A model generated the notes under the pieces. That model was given only the letters and a program-made list of their open reading frames with translations. It had not been told where the DNA came from and did not search any database. The position numbers and the translations under genes are program-made. Positions 1 to 9,639 of a DNA stretch of 64,000 nt are shown one piece after another (positions within the stretch are counted from its first letter, which is position 1; the number at the start of each line of letters is the position of its first letter). The DNA lies in assembly GCF_027186265.1 (NCBI RefSeq), contig NZ_CP114176.1, forward strand, positions 2,914,001 through 2,978,000, in the 5' to 3' direction. Source of the stretch: Lentibacillus daqui. Lineage in GTDB: Bacteria > Bacillota > Bacilli > Bacillales > Amphibacillaceae.

Positions 1-1476
<1,476 letters not shown>

Positions 1477-1610
1477 GTTTGTGATAAAATTAACACCAAT
1501 TAATTTCATCTAAATTCTTAGCTGCAAAAATTGATTCCAGGGTCTGCGTTTTCCATCAAATCAATTGATCTAACTTCTAACCTCAACCTCTGACATCTGT
1601 TACATACTGG

Positions 1611-1702
1611 TTGTTTTGTTCAGTTTTCAAAGAGCAAATTTCTGATCACCGTCTCTTAACAGCGACTTTATTATAATACCATGATTTGCAATGTTATGTC
1701 AA
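1611..1702 (-). promoter_or_regulatory. rRNA P2-type promoter and boxA-like leader
   Basis: On the minus strand a perfect -35 TTGACA (1697-1702) is followed after 18 bases by TATTAT (1673-1678). Downstream, at about 1611-1638, is the leader motif TTTGCTCTTTGAAAACTGAA, which typically precedes Bacillus 16S genes and acts as a boxA antitermination site. A second upstream promoter, usual for rrn operons, was not found with confidence. Confidence 0.85.
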
Positions 1703-2312
1703 CAAGAAATTTTATTTTATTAATCTTGTTTGCTTTGTTCAATTGCGTTCATCTTGGCAACGAAATTAACTTTACCATGCATATAATACAAAGTCAACGC
1801 CTACTTTTATTAAAAAACTTTTCCTATTAATTGAAATCTTCCCTTTGACATTCAAAACTTATCGTGTCTTTCTCAACCGTCCGAACTTATACACTGTACC
1901 TCTCTCTAATAGCGCGTGCTCAAGAGGTGGATAAAGGTGGGCTTACGTCTCAGTCCTCCTGTTTGTTAAAATTCAAATTGGCGTGGTTTTGAACAGCGCG
2001 CTTATATAGGCTGTATTGACTTCGTTGTCCCATAACATGGAGAATTTCTTTTCATTAACGAGCTTACACTGGACGTGGTAACTGGACATTCGTCATTGAA
2101 CATATCCATAATCAGTAAAAGCTTTATTATCTCAAAGGTTATTTCCATCGAACCCTTTGACATCCCTCAATGTCTGAATCTTAAATATGGATCCGCAAGC
2201 TCATCACAATTAACAACCTGCCATTTCCTGCAATAATGCTTTTAAGCCAAGGTTAACCACATCCATAATTATTAAACATCACCTTTTCATATTATTTAGT
2301 TCCAATAACAAA
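1703..2312. other. Intergenic stretch upstream of rrn, no gene seen
   Basis: This stretch lies between the rrn promoter and the ygxA terminator. It is AT-rich, and I see no ORF with a ribosome binding site, no tRNA fold and no repeat. A weak TTGACT-like box near 1790 might belong to a distal rrn promoter, but no convincing -10 follows it. Confidence 0.5.
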
Positions 2313-2363
2313 CCCCCATTCGATAAAGAGATGTGTAACAACTGCATCCTTTACTGAATGGGG
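2313..2363 (-). terminator. Long-stem terminator after ygxA
   Basis: CCCCATTC and GAATGGGG are the ends of a stem that extends to about 16 pairs with one mismatch around a loop of about 17 bases. Read on the minus strand it is followed by a moderately T-rich tail. It lies just past the ygxA stop codon. Confidence 0.65.
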
Positions 2364-2370
2364 ATTTCCA

Positions 2371-3243
2371 TCAATCCATATCAACCCGGTACTTCCGATG
2401 GTAGACACCCGCACCCTTCGTTTCGGTTAATTCTGTTTGAATAATATCCTTTTCGATCAAGTAACTCATCATCGCTGTTAAATCAAGTGAATAGGCGGAT
2501 ACACGCGGCTCAGACACTAGTTCGCCGTACGTCCAGGGATCCTTCTTTGATTGAAGGACATCCAATAGATGCGCAGCTGATGTCTTTGCACGATTGGCAA
2601 TCACATAGTCAGCGGCCAGAATCATCAGCTCTATTCGTTTGGTTAATTCCTCGTGGCTTTCAATTAGCTCATCATATAACTTATATACTTCCGGATCGAT
2701 CGATTTCACCTGACTCCAAACAGTTACCTCGGGATGGTAGCCTTTTTCAATAACTGCAAGACGTGCCAAATAATGCAGTGAATTAACAATTCTGCTGTAA
2801 GCATCTTTATATTGTGCCGATTCATAAAGGTCTTTTGCATCACTATAGCTTTTAATCAGTTTGCCAAATTCGATAGCCTTACGTAAATCCCGTTTCTCTC
2901 GGGGGAATTCTCTTAACTGCTCTTGCAAATTTGCAATAAATTCATTCCGGTCAAAGATAACTTTTCCATGAACTAACCAAGCTATTGCCTTGCGATATCC
3001 ACTTGTATCAATCCACTTCATTAACAGATCGTTGGTTACGACGTGCATGGCGGCTGTTTGGTCATTAAACTCATAATGCTTAACATGCCACGATGGATCT
3101 TGCTGCCTCACAATAATCAACAAAATGACATCGAAATTATCGGTAATTGTGCTATTAGGTTTCAGCTTTTCGATCACTAATACGCCGAGCGTGTTAACAT
3201 CACTTGCTCGTTCCTGATAAATTGGCCGTAGTAAATCTTCCAT
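2371..3243 (-). CDS. ygxA: YgxA-like nucleotidyltransferase-related protein
   Basis: A 290-residue soluble protein that I recognise as the YgxA family by sequence and by place: in B. subtilis ygxA also lies directly upstream of a 16S gene with ygzB and perR beyond it. The N-terminal half resembles a minimal nucleotidyltransferase fold (strand around DNFDVILLIIV, residues about 36-46); a helical region and a winged-helix-like C-terminus follow. No classical catalytic GS-x-DxD motif is evident, so activity is uncertain. Of two in-frame ATGs six bases apart, I chose the second because GGAGG lies seven bases before it. The role is unknown; proximity to rRNA is conserved. Confidence 0.85.
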   Translation of the reverse strand: MEDLLRPIYQERASDVNTLGVLVIEKLKPNSTITDNFDVILLIIVRQQDPSWHVKHYEFNDQTAAMHVVTNDLLMKWIDTSGYRKAIAWLVHGKVIFDRNEFIANLQEQLREFPREKRDLRKAIEFGKLIKSYSDAKDLYESAQYKDAYSRIVNSLHYLARLAVIEKGYHPEVTVWSQVKSIDPEVYKLYDELIESHEELTKRIELMILAADYVIANRAKTSAAHLLDVLQSKKDPWTYGELVSEPRVSAYSLDLTAMMSYLIEKDIIQTELTETKGAGVYHRKYRVDMD

Positions 3244-3581
3244 TTCCATTCCTCCATTAAGTGAAGCTCCAATCGGTGAAGGGGCAACACATGGTTAATC
3301 AGATTGCTGTTATTCTTCAGTAATTGTCGGTTGAACGTATGTTAGTATTTGACTTTTCTCCACAAAAGGGACGTTGTTTTCCAGCCATATGTAAGGTAAG
3401 CATGTTCAAAAAGGGGCAGAATCACCCGTCCCATTTATTTTTATTCCATTTTATCCAGATATTGAACACGCTCAATAGTAATATAATTCGCCGAAAAACC
3501 GCAATATCCTTTTTCCGAAACGAAATATCGTTTAAAATATGCTATACTTGCTTGTGTACTATTGAAGGAGGAATACCACCC
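3244..3581. other. Divergent ygxA/ygzB intergenic region with a solo GTTCAAAAAGG end
   Basis: This is the upstream region of both ygxA (minus) and ygzB (plus). It holds ATGTTCAAAAAGGGGC at 3402-3417, matching the left end of the foldback repeat described at 43644. A TATACT box at 3543-3548 could serve ygzB, though no good -35 accompanies it. No gene is seen. Confidence 0.5.
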
Positions 3582-3977
3582 ATGGCTGATCAACAAATAG
3601 TCTATTCCAGTAAAATCAATAAGATTCGTACTTTTGCCTTGAGCTTAATCTTTTTCGGGATTGCCCTTATGTATGTCGGTATTTTAACCAAAAAGATACC
3701 TTGGTTAATGGCGATCTTTTTCATTTTGGGAATGCTTGCGGTTATCTTTAGCTGTGTTGTTTACTTTTGGATCGGCATGTTGTCGACCAGGGCTGTGCCA
3801 ATTATTTGTCCAAGCTGTGGCAAGCCAACTAAAATGCTGGGACGGGTTGATGCCTGTATGCACTGCAAGCAACCATTAACCCTCGATAAGGAACTCGAAG
3901 GCAAGGAATTTGATGAACGTTATAATAAACGGCGTTTCCGGGAAGAAATGAAGGCAAAAGAAAAAAATGGTGAATAA
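3582..3977 (+). CDS. ygzB: YgzB family small membrane protein with zinc ribbon
   Basis: 131 residues with two hydrophobic segments (about residues 15-35 and 44-68), then CPSCGK and CMHCKQ, two CxxC knuckles spaced as in a zinc ribbon, and a charged C-terminal tail rich in K, E and R. The open frame extends upstream to 3324, but the ATG at 3582 is chosen because AAGGAGG lies ten bases before it and the N-terminus MADQQIVYSSKINKIRTFAL fits the family. It is the conserved neighbour of perR and ygxA in B. subtilis. The function is not established. Confidence 0.85.
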   Translation: MADQQIVYSSKINKIRTFALSLIFFGIALMYVGILTKKIPWLMAIFFILGMLAVIFSCVVYFWIGMLSTRAVPIICPSCGKPTKMLGRVDACMHCKQPLTLDKELEGKEFDERYNKRRFREEMKAKEKNGE

Positions 3978-4012
3978 CCAATGGGCGTGATCATAACAAT
4001 ATCTTCTGAACA

Positions 4013-4055
4013 ACAAAAACACCAGCCGTAGTCATTTACAGCTGGTGTTTTCAAA
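4013..4055. terminator. Bidirectional terminator between ygzB and perR
   Basis: AACACCAGC (4018-4026) and GCTGGTGTT (4041-4049) form a perfect nine-pair stem flanked by A-rich and T-rich runs, so it can stop transcripts from both convergent genes. Confidence 0.85.
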
Positions 4056-4064
4056 TAAAAAATA

Positions 4065-4508
4065 TTAGTGCTTTTGTGTTTCAAGTCCCTGACAGTCTTC
4101 GCATTTCCCGTAAACTTCCAACCGGTGATGACTAACTTTAAATCCTGTCACCTGTTCGGCAAGTGACTCCACCTCATCCAGGCTTGGATAATGGAAATCA
4201 ACAATCTTCCCACATTCTTCACAAATAATATGATAGTGTTGCGTTGTGTTACAATCAAAACGGCTGGATGAATCGCCATATGTCAATTCACGCACCAAGC
4301 CAATTTCCCTTAATACACGTAAATTATTATAGACGGTGGCAACACTCATATTGGGAAACTTCCCTTCAAGTGCCTTATAGATATCATCTGCTGTTGGGTG
4401 AGTACTGGAATTAAGCAAATATTCAAGAACCGCATGACGTTGTGGTGTGATCCTTACGCCTGATTCTTTTAAAGTACTAATCGCTTCACGCAATCTTTGT
4501 TCAGACAT
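4065..4508 (-). CDS. perR: Peroxide-sensing Fur-family repressor PerR
   Basis: 147 residues. PerR senses H2O2 by metal-catalysed oxidation of ligand histidines and represses peroxide-defence genes. With the start at 4508, all known B. subtilis ligands fall on identical numbers: H37, D85, H91, H93 and D104 for Fe/Mn, and C96, C99, C136 and C139 for the structural zinc. That numbering is why I prefer this ATG (GTGGGG nine bases upstream) over the ATG at 4514 or the GTG at 4523. A winged-helix domain (about 1-83) precedes the dimerisation domain. A near-consensus PerR box upstream suggests autoregulation. Confidence 0.97.
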   Translation of the reverse strand: MSEQRLREAISTLKESGVRITPQRHAVLEYLLNSSTHPTADDIYKALEGKFPNMSVATVYNNLRVLREIGLVRELTYGDSSSRFDCNTTQHYHIICEECGKIVDFHYPSLDEVESLAEQVTGFKVSHHRLEVYGKCEDCQGLETQKH

Positions 4509-4590
4509 CGTCATGCACCCCACTTTCCTTTAATAATACAGAGGATGTTCAAAAAAAGAAATCCAAAAATTAACTGGTCAAATTATTAGA

Positions 4591-4605
4591 TTGTAATTCT
4601 TATAA
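4591..4605 (-). promoter_or_regulatory. PerR box upstream of perR
   Basis: TTGTAATTCTTATAA differs from the PerR consensus TTATAATNATTATAA at two of fourteen defined positions. It lies about 85 bases before the perR start, a fitting place for autorepression as in B. subtilis. Confidence 0.75.
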
Positions 4606-4682
4606 TTAGTGTAACTGTTCCACTCAAGTTCTGTCAATACAAGTATATTCCCTTTCAAGAATTATTATCACCTGAAAATAAT

Positions 4683-4720
4683 AAAGCAAGCATCTCCATA
4701 TAGAAGATTATGCTTGCTTC
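4683..4720 (-). terminator. Terminator after cobalamin adenosyltransferase gene
   Basis: On the minus strand AAGCAAGCAT and ATGCTTGCTT form a ten-pair stem around a loop of about 17 bases, followed by TATTATTTTC. It lies seven bases past the stop codon. Confidence 0.75.
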
Positions 4721-4726
4721 TCATTT

Positions 4727-5287
4727 TTAAATATCTGCCTTCAGCGTTGTTTCCGTTCCGCCCAGGCTTTGGTTCACGTATCGTGCTGCTACAAATAAAT
4801 AATCGGATAATCGATTTAAATAGGAGACAACAAGCGGGTTCGCCAGTTCAGACTCTAATCCGACGGCAGTACGTTCGGCACGTCTCGCTATCGTACGTGC
4901 AGTATGTAGCGCACTTGATGCACAATGACCGGACGGCAGGATAAAGTTATGCAATCGTTCCAAATGCTTGTCCCATGCATCGATTTGCCGTTCCAATTCA
5001 TCAATGTACTCTTGTTTTAGTTTCCATTTTACTTCTTTATCATTGGGGGTCGCCAGCTCAGCTCCCACGTGAAATAAAATAGTCTGTACCCGGTGCATAC
5101 TTTGCAGAAAGCTATCCTTTCCATCCCATTGTTCCTTATCCAAAAAGCTTAAGGCCAGTCCGATCATCGAATTTACTTCATCGCAGGTTCCATAAGCCTC
5201 CACCCGTAAATCATTTTTTGGCACCCGTTTTCCATATACTAATGATGTTGTACCTTTATCCCCTGATCGCGTATAAATTCGTACCAC
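4727..5287 (-). CDS. yvqK: Corrinoid adenosyltransferase, PduO type
   Basis: 186 residues. It transfers the 5'-deoxyadenosyl group of ATP to cob(I)alamin or a corrinoid precursor to make coenzyme B12. Family marks seen: the N-terminal ATP loop TRSGDKGTTSL (residues 6-16), the AYGTCDEVNS helix, RTIARRAER in the C-terminal third, and YLNRLSDYLFVAAR near the end. Translation begins at GTG, with GGGGG eight bases upstream inside the 3' end of the preceding dehydrogenase gene, so the two are probably co-translated. No cobalamin riboswitch is seen nearby. Length is typical. Confidence 0.93.
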   Translation of the reverse strand: MVRIYTRSGDKGTTSLVYGKRVPKNDLRVEAYGTCDEVNSMIGLALSFLDKEQWDGKDSFLQSMHRVQTILFHVGAELATPNDKEVKWKLKQEYIDELERQIDAWDKHLERLHNFILPSGHCASSALHTARTIARRAERTAVGLESELANPLVVSYLNRLSDYLFVAARYVNQSLGGTETTLKADI

Positions 5288-5289
5288 CG

Positions 5290-6240
5290 TTAATACCCCC
5301 TTGATACATCAATTTGGTTGATGAAGTCAGTCCGATTCTCCAGGTAAATCGATAAGTTTTTACTGAAAATCTCTAATGCCCTGGTGACATAATGTGGTGA
5401 TAAACCTGATATATGTGGCGTAATTGTAATACGCTCTTCCTCCCAAAATGGACTGTTATCTGGAAGCGGTTCTTGTTCCTGGACATCCAAAACAGCATGG
5501 GCAATTTCCCTATTACGGACAGCCTGTAATAGTACATCACTTGCTACCACATCCCCGCGTCCCATGTTTAAAAAAACGGCATGTTCGGGCATAAGCTGAA
5601 AGTGTTTTTCCGTATAAAAATAGCTTGTTTCCGGTGTGCTTGGCAGGACTGACACGACAACATCTGCTTTTGGCAGCAATTTTTCCAACTCATGATTCGG
5701 ATGATTTTCATCAAAATGTTCAACTGTTTTCCCACTTTTCGATACACCGATTGTCTGCATCCGGAATGCCTTGGCCAGACGTGCAACTTCTTGTCCGATT
5801 GCCCCTGCACCCACAATAAGCATCGTTTTCCCGTTTAGTTCCACGATGTGTATCTGCTTATCCCAAACATGGTTTGTCTCATTTTTAATAATTGTTTTGC
5901 TCTGGCGAAATACTTGCAAAAGCATCGCTATGGCATACTCAGCCATTGGTGTTTGATGGATGCCCCGTACATTGGTAACAAGAATATCCCGTTTTTCAAT
6001 TGCTTTTAACGGCATTTTATCCATTCCCGCGGATAGGATCATCATCCATTTTAACTGTGTTGCCTGTTCAAGCAAATCAGCTGTCAAATCCCCTCCGTAA
6101 GTTACCAGCACCTCAGCTTCCGGCAAATAGGAAATAGCTTCATCCATTGTGTTACAAAACGTAAATGATTGTTCCGGAAACTGCTTCATTAGTCTTTCCC
6201 GGTGTTTGCTTGATGGTTGTGAAGAAAAAAGAATAGTCAC
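5290..6240 (-). CDS. D-2-hydroxyacid dehydrogenase family protein
   Basis: 316 residues. NAD(P)-dependent oxidoreductase that interconverts 2-oxoacids and D-2-hydroxyacids; the substrate cannot be told. The Rossmann motif VGAGAIGQEVARLA (about 141-154), MGRGDVV with the substrate-binding arginine, DVQEQEPLP with the catalytic-triad glutamate, and TPHISG with the catalytic histidine are all present, so it should be active. Start is GTG with AAGGAGGG eight bases upstream. It precedes the adenosyltransferase gene by two bases. The pair is absent from the corresponding B. subtilis interval as I know it. Confidence 0.9.
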   Translation of the reverse strand: MTILFSSQPSSKHRERLMKQFPEQSFTFCNTMDEAISYLPEAEVLVTYGGDLTADLLEQATQLKWMMILSAGMDKMPLKAIEKRDILVTNVRGIHQTPMAEYAIAMLLQVFRQSKTIIKNETNHVWDKQIHIVELNGKTMLIVGAGAIGQEVARLAKAFRMQTIGVSKSGKTVEHFDENHPNHELEKLLPKADVVVSVLPSTPETSYFYTEKHFQLMPEHAVFLNMGRGDVVASDVLLQAVRNREIAHAVLDVQEQEPLPDNSPFWEEERITITPHISGLSPHYVTRALEIFSKNLSIYLENRTDFINQIDVSRGY

Positions 6241-6323
6241 TGGTTTTCCCTCCTTGCTTGATGCGTTCTCTTTCTATCGTAAACGTTTTCCGCTTATTTG
6301 AACAGAAAGAAGCTGGCTAAAAT

Positions 6324-6983
6324 TTAATTAAGCGCCCTGCGAAAAAGGGAGTACCAAATGATTTTGATATCAAACCAGAATGAATAGTTACGCAAATAAT
6401 AGAGATCATAGGCGATTTTCCGACCATGCTTTTCTTCGGTGACCAATCCGTTTGCTTGTGCATATCCGGTCATTCCCGGACGTATTTGCAGCCGCTTTTG
6501 TTGAACCACGTTATAATAATCGGCGAGTTCCGGTATTTCCGGCTGCGGACCAACCAAACTCATATCACCTTTTAAAATGTTCATGAATTGCGGTAACTTA
6601 TCAAGCTTGTATTTATATAAAAATGCACCAATTTTTGTAACCCGAATCCCCGTATCTGCTTGTCGGATAAAGGAATCCGGCACCCCCTCTGTCCATGAAT
6701 TCGCAAACGCGTATGGCGGAAAACCACGAATAACTCGCGATGGAACTGTGGTTGTCCGAAATGACCACATCGTAAAGATCCGATTATCCTTGCCTACCCG
6801 TTCCTCTCGCAGTAAACAGGGGGTTCCTTCTTTTTTACGGAGAATCATATAGATGATCAATATCACTGGCGCGGACAATAGCAACACCAGAAGACTGACC
6901 ATCATATCGATTCCACGTTTCACACCTGAATATGCCGTTATCCTTCTGACTGTATACGTCCTTGTATCTTCTCTTAGTTCCAT
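6324..6983 (-). CDS. Undecaprenyl-phosphate sugar phosphotransferase-like protein
   Basis: 219 residues, the size of a minimal bacterial sugar transferase (WcaJ/EpsL C-terminal domain). Such enzymes attach the first sugar-phosphate of an exopolysaccharide or glycan to the lipid carrier. One membrane segment (about 29-49) follows KRGIDMM; then come the family motifs LDKLPQFMNILKGDMSLVGP (about 131-150) and RPGMTGYAQANG. No other polysaccharide gene is near, which is unusual because the enzyme normally initiates a multi-gene pathway. The start has GAGGTGGAA just upstream. Confidence 0.9.
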   Translation of the reverse strand: MELREDTRTYTVRRITAYSGVKRGIDMMVSLLVLLLSAPVILIIYMILRKKEGTPCLLREERVGKDNRIFTMWSFRTTTVPSRVIRGFPPYAFANSWTEGVPDSFIRQADTGIRVTKIGAFLYKYKLDKLPQFMNILKGDMSLVGPQPEIPELADYYNVVQQKRLQIRPGMTGYAQANGLVTEEKHGRKIAYDLYYLRNYSFWFDIKIIWYSLFRRALN

Positions 6984-7064
6984 TCATTCCACCTCGTTAA
7001 TAGATTTGTTAGTGATAGTCTATTCACAGGAGAGAAATGATAGAACATAAGAAAGACTAATACT

Positions 7065-7095
7065 AAAAAAGATAGCCCCGATCGAAGGACTATCC
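7065..7095 (-). terminator. Terminator after bcp
   Basis: On the minus strand GATAGTCC and GGGGCTATC form an eight-pair stem around TTCGATC, followed by six T. It lies just after the bcp stop codon. Confidence 0.8.
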
Positions 7096-7102
7096 TTTGT
7101 TC

Positions 7103-7573
7103 CTATTCCTGATTGTCGCGAATGAATTGCAATGCTTCGTCCACGTGACCCTTGACCTGAACTTTGCGGAATTCTTTTTGTACCTTGCCTTCCTTATCAA
7201 TAATAAACGTCGAACGCTCCAGTCCGTAACTCTCCTTGCCAAAGTTCTTCTTCAATTTCCACACGCCATATTCTTCAGCAACCTGATGATCTTCATCGGC
7301 CAAAAGTTGAAACGGTAAATCGTGTTTGTCAATGAATTTCTGATGACGATCGACTGGGTCTGGGCTCACCCCGATAATAACGGCATCAAGTTCACCAAAG
7401 CTTTCATGCTGATCGCGGAAGTCACAGGCCTCCGTTGTACAGCCGGGAGTCATATCTTTCGGATAAAAATAAAGAACAACATATTTTCCACGGAAATCCT
7501 TCAAGCTTACCTGCTCACCGTTTTGATTTGGTAATGTGAAATCTGGTGCTGTTTTTCCTACTTCAACAGACAT
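7103..7573 (-). CDS. bcp: Thioredoxin-dependent peroxiredoxin, Bcp/YgaF type
   Basis: 156 residues. Reduces hydrogen peroxide and organic peroxides with thioredoxin. The active site PKDMTPGCTTEAC puts the peroxidatic cysteine at C45 and a resolving cysteine at C50, as in the atypical two-cysteine BCP enzymes. Start is the ATG at 7573, with GGAGGG seven bases before it; an in-frame start at 7588 has no such site. It lies close to perR as in B. subtilis (ygaF). A 14-base TTAGAATATTGTAA upstream recalls half a PerR box but lacks the central base, so PerR control is not claimed. Confidence 0.95.
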   Translation of the reverse strand: MSVEVGKTAPDFTLPNQNGEQVSLKDFRGKYVVLYFYPKDMTPGCTTEACDFRDQHESFGELDAVIIGVSPDPVDRHQKFIDKHDLPFQLLADEDHQVAEEYGVWKLKKNFGKESYGLERSTFIIDKEGKVQKEFRKVQVKGHVDEALQFIRDNQE

Positions 7574-7631
7574 GCTACATCCCTCCATTACAATATTCTA
7601 ACAATACTATAACATGTACAAGTTCTGTTTG

Positions 7632-8075
7632 CTAATGATCGCGGCTATGATAGGAATATTGCACCAGCTTCAGGACAAACGCGGTTGGCAGTACATATCC
7701 AATCAGTGCTTCCACCAAGGCAATAAATCGACCAATTCCAACCGGCGCGATGTCGCCATAGCCAATCGTCAACAACGTCACACCGCTAAAATAGATGGAA
7801 TGAATCAGTGTGCCGATTACCCCCACCTCTCTTAGCTCACCACCCTCCGCCAATGTCACATGCTCAAAGGAAAGAATAAAATAAATCAGTGCAAAACCAA
7901 GAATGACCAGGACATAAATCACTAATAGGGTATAAAAAATTTCTGAGGAAAAACGAACATCTTTCATCTCGAAACGCCGATTATGCAAGGGCCAATCGCG
8001 AATAAAACTAATTAGACTGCTGCCAATAATGATACAGATGAGAACGATCAACACAATCCATAAAAATATATGCAT
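7632..8075 (-). CDS. Two-TM potassium channel family protein
   Basis: 147 residues. The pore signature TLLTIGYGDIAPVG (about 102-115) has the K+ selectivity filter TIGYGD. Helices precede it (about 1-20 and 50-72) and one follows (about 118-138), as in small KcsA/YugO-like pores. There is no RCK or cyclic-nucleotide domain, so gating is not evident. It lies between bcp and gsaB, where B. subtilis has no such gene to my knowledge. AAGGAG stands ten bases before the ATG. Confidence 0.88.
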   Translation of the reverse strand: MHIFLWIVLIVLICIIIGSSLISFIRDWPLHNRRFEMKDVRFSSEIFYTLLVIYVLVILGFALIYFILSFEHVTLAEGGELREVGVIGTLIHSIYFSGVTLLTIGYGDIAPVGIGRFIALVEALIGYVLPTAFVLKLVQYSYHSRDH

Positions 8076-8283
8076 ATAACGAATTCTCCTTCTTCACTTT
8101 CCTGCTTGTACCATATATATGCCTATCCCAAGAGAAGGTTGTCATCTTTTCATCATTCAACATGTCGATACTGCGAAACAGAAAAAAGTCGTGTAAAATA
8201 GGAAACGGGGGGTTAGTCTCCCACTGTTTTAAAGTGCTAAAGCAACAAAGGATTAATCCCCGAATAAGGAGGCATTTATAAAT

Positions 8284-9576
8284 ATGGATTTGACAAAATC
8301 AACACAATTACACGAAGAGGCACTTACCCATATTGTTGGCGGGGTCAATTCACCTTCTCGTTCCTATAAAGCCGTTGGCGGTGGCGCTCCGGTTTATATG
8401 GAGCATGGAAAAGGAGCGTACTTTTGGGATGTAGATGGCAATAAATATATTGATTACCTTGGCGCATACGGTCCGATTATCACCGGGCATGCACACCCAC
8501 ATATCGCGGAGGCAATCACCTACGCCGCAACAAACGGGACACTGTATGGTACACCAACCCGCTTGGAAAACACATTTGCCAAAATGCTCAAAGAAGCGAT
8601 TCCTTCCCTTGACAAGGTGCGGTTTACCAACTCTGGGACGGAAGCAGTCATGACAACCGTTCGAGTGGCACGCGCATATACTGATCGTACCAAGGTAATT
8701 AAATTTGCCGGCTGTTACCACGGACATTTTGACTCCGTATTAGTCCAGGCAGGATCTGGTCCGGCAACACTGGGAACACCTGACTCCGCTGGTATTCCGA
8801 AAGCAGTTGCTGAAGATGTTATTACCGTCCCTTTTAACGACCTTGACGCATTTCAAGAAGCCATGGATAAATGGGGAAATGACGTTGCTGCGGTGTTAGT
8901 AGAACCAATCGTTGGCAACTTTGGCATTGTCGAACCGCATGAAGGTTTCTTACAATCGGTTAACGACATTACGCATGCTGCTGGTGCATTAGTGATTTAT
9001 GATGAAGTAATCACGGCTTTTCGGTTTACATACGGCAGCGCTCAACAGATTTATGGCATTGAACCGGACATGACCGCCATGGGTAAAATTATCGGTGGTG
9101 GTTTGCCAATCGGTGCGTACGGTGGACGTGAAGACATCATGGAACAGGTTGCGCCGCTTGGACCCGCCTACCAAGCCGGGACCATGGCAGGAAATCCAGC
9201 CTCGATGGCCGCCGGAATTGCTTGCCTGGAGGTATTACACGAAGATGGTGTCTATGAAAAACTCGATCGCTTGGGCGCACGTTTGGAAGCTGGCATTCTG
9301 GAAAAAGCTGCCGAACACGGTGTGCCAATTTCGATCAACCGCTTATGTGGCGCCATGACCGTATATTTCGGAAACGGGGAAATTACCAACTATGCTGAGG
9401 CTGAAGCAAGCGATGGAGAGGCATTCGCGACCTTCTTTCAATTAATGTTAAATCAAGGCATTAATCTGGCCCCATCCAAATATGAAGCCTGGTTCTTAAC
9501 GACCGAACACACCGAAGCTGATATCGATACAACGATTGAAGCGTGTGATCATGCATTTCAGGAAATGAGTAAATAA
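8284..9576 (+). CDS. gsaB: Glutamate-1-semialdehyde 2,1-aminomutase
   Basis: 430 residues. PLP enzyme that converts glutamate-1-semialdehyde to 5-aminolevulinate in tetrapyrrole synthesis. Near the N-terminus is GGVNSPSRSY; the PLP lysine is K268 in AMGKIIGGGLPIGAYGG, and YDEVITAFR carries the cofactor-binding aspartate. It matches the GsaB (second HemL) paralogue by position next to bcp and ygaD. AAGGAGG precedes the ATG. The expected main hemL is not in this window. Confidence 0.94.
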   Translation: MDLTKSTQLHEEALTHIVGGVNSPSRSYKAVGGGAPVYMEHGKGAYFWDVDGNKYIDYLGAYGPIITGHAHPHIAEAITYAATNGTLYGTPTRLENTFAKMLKEAIPSLDKVRFTNSGTEAVMTTVRVARAYTDRTKVIKFAGCYHGHFDSVLVQAGSGPATLGTPDSAGIPKAVAEDVITVPFNDLDAFQEAMDKWGNDVAAVLVEPIVGNFGIVEPHEGFLQSVNDITHAAGALVIYDEVITAFRFTYGSAQQIYGIEPDMTAMGKIIGGGLPIGAYGGREDIMEQVAPLGPAYQAGTMAGNPASMAAGIACLEVLHEDGVYEKLDRLGARLEAGILEKAAEHGVPISINRLCGAMTVYFGNGEITNYAEAEASDGEAFATFFQLMLNQGINLAPSKYEAWFLTTEHTEADIDTTIEACDHAFQEMSK

Positions 9577-9585
9577 CTTAATCTT

Positions 9586-9621
9586 AAAAACGCACCCTTT
9601 AACTGCGAAGGGTGCGTTTTT
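9586..9621. terminator. Bidirectional terminator between gsaB and bceB
   Basis: AAAAACGCACCCTTT and AAGGGTGCGTTTTT form a stem of about 14 pairs with a seven-base loop, flanked by A and T runs. It serves both convergent genes. Confidence 0.92.
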
Positions 9622-9639
9622 GATAGGACAATAATCTTG

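Noticed and set aside
1741..1800. Second rrn promoter (TTGACT near 1790 on the minus strand)
   Set aside because: No suitable -10 at 16-18 bases.
7588..7601. PerR box before bcp (TTAGAATATTGTAA on the minus strand)
   Set aside because: It lacks the central base of the PerR palindrome and has other mismatches, so regulation is not supported.
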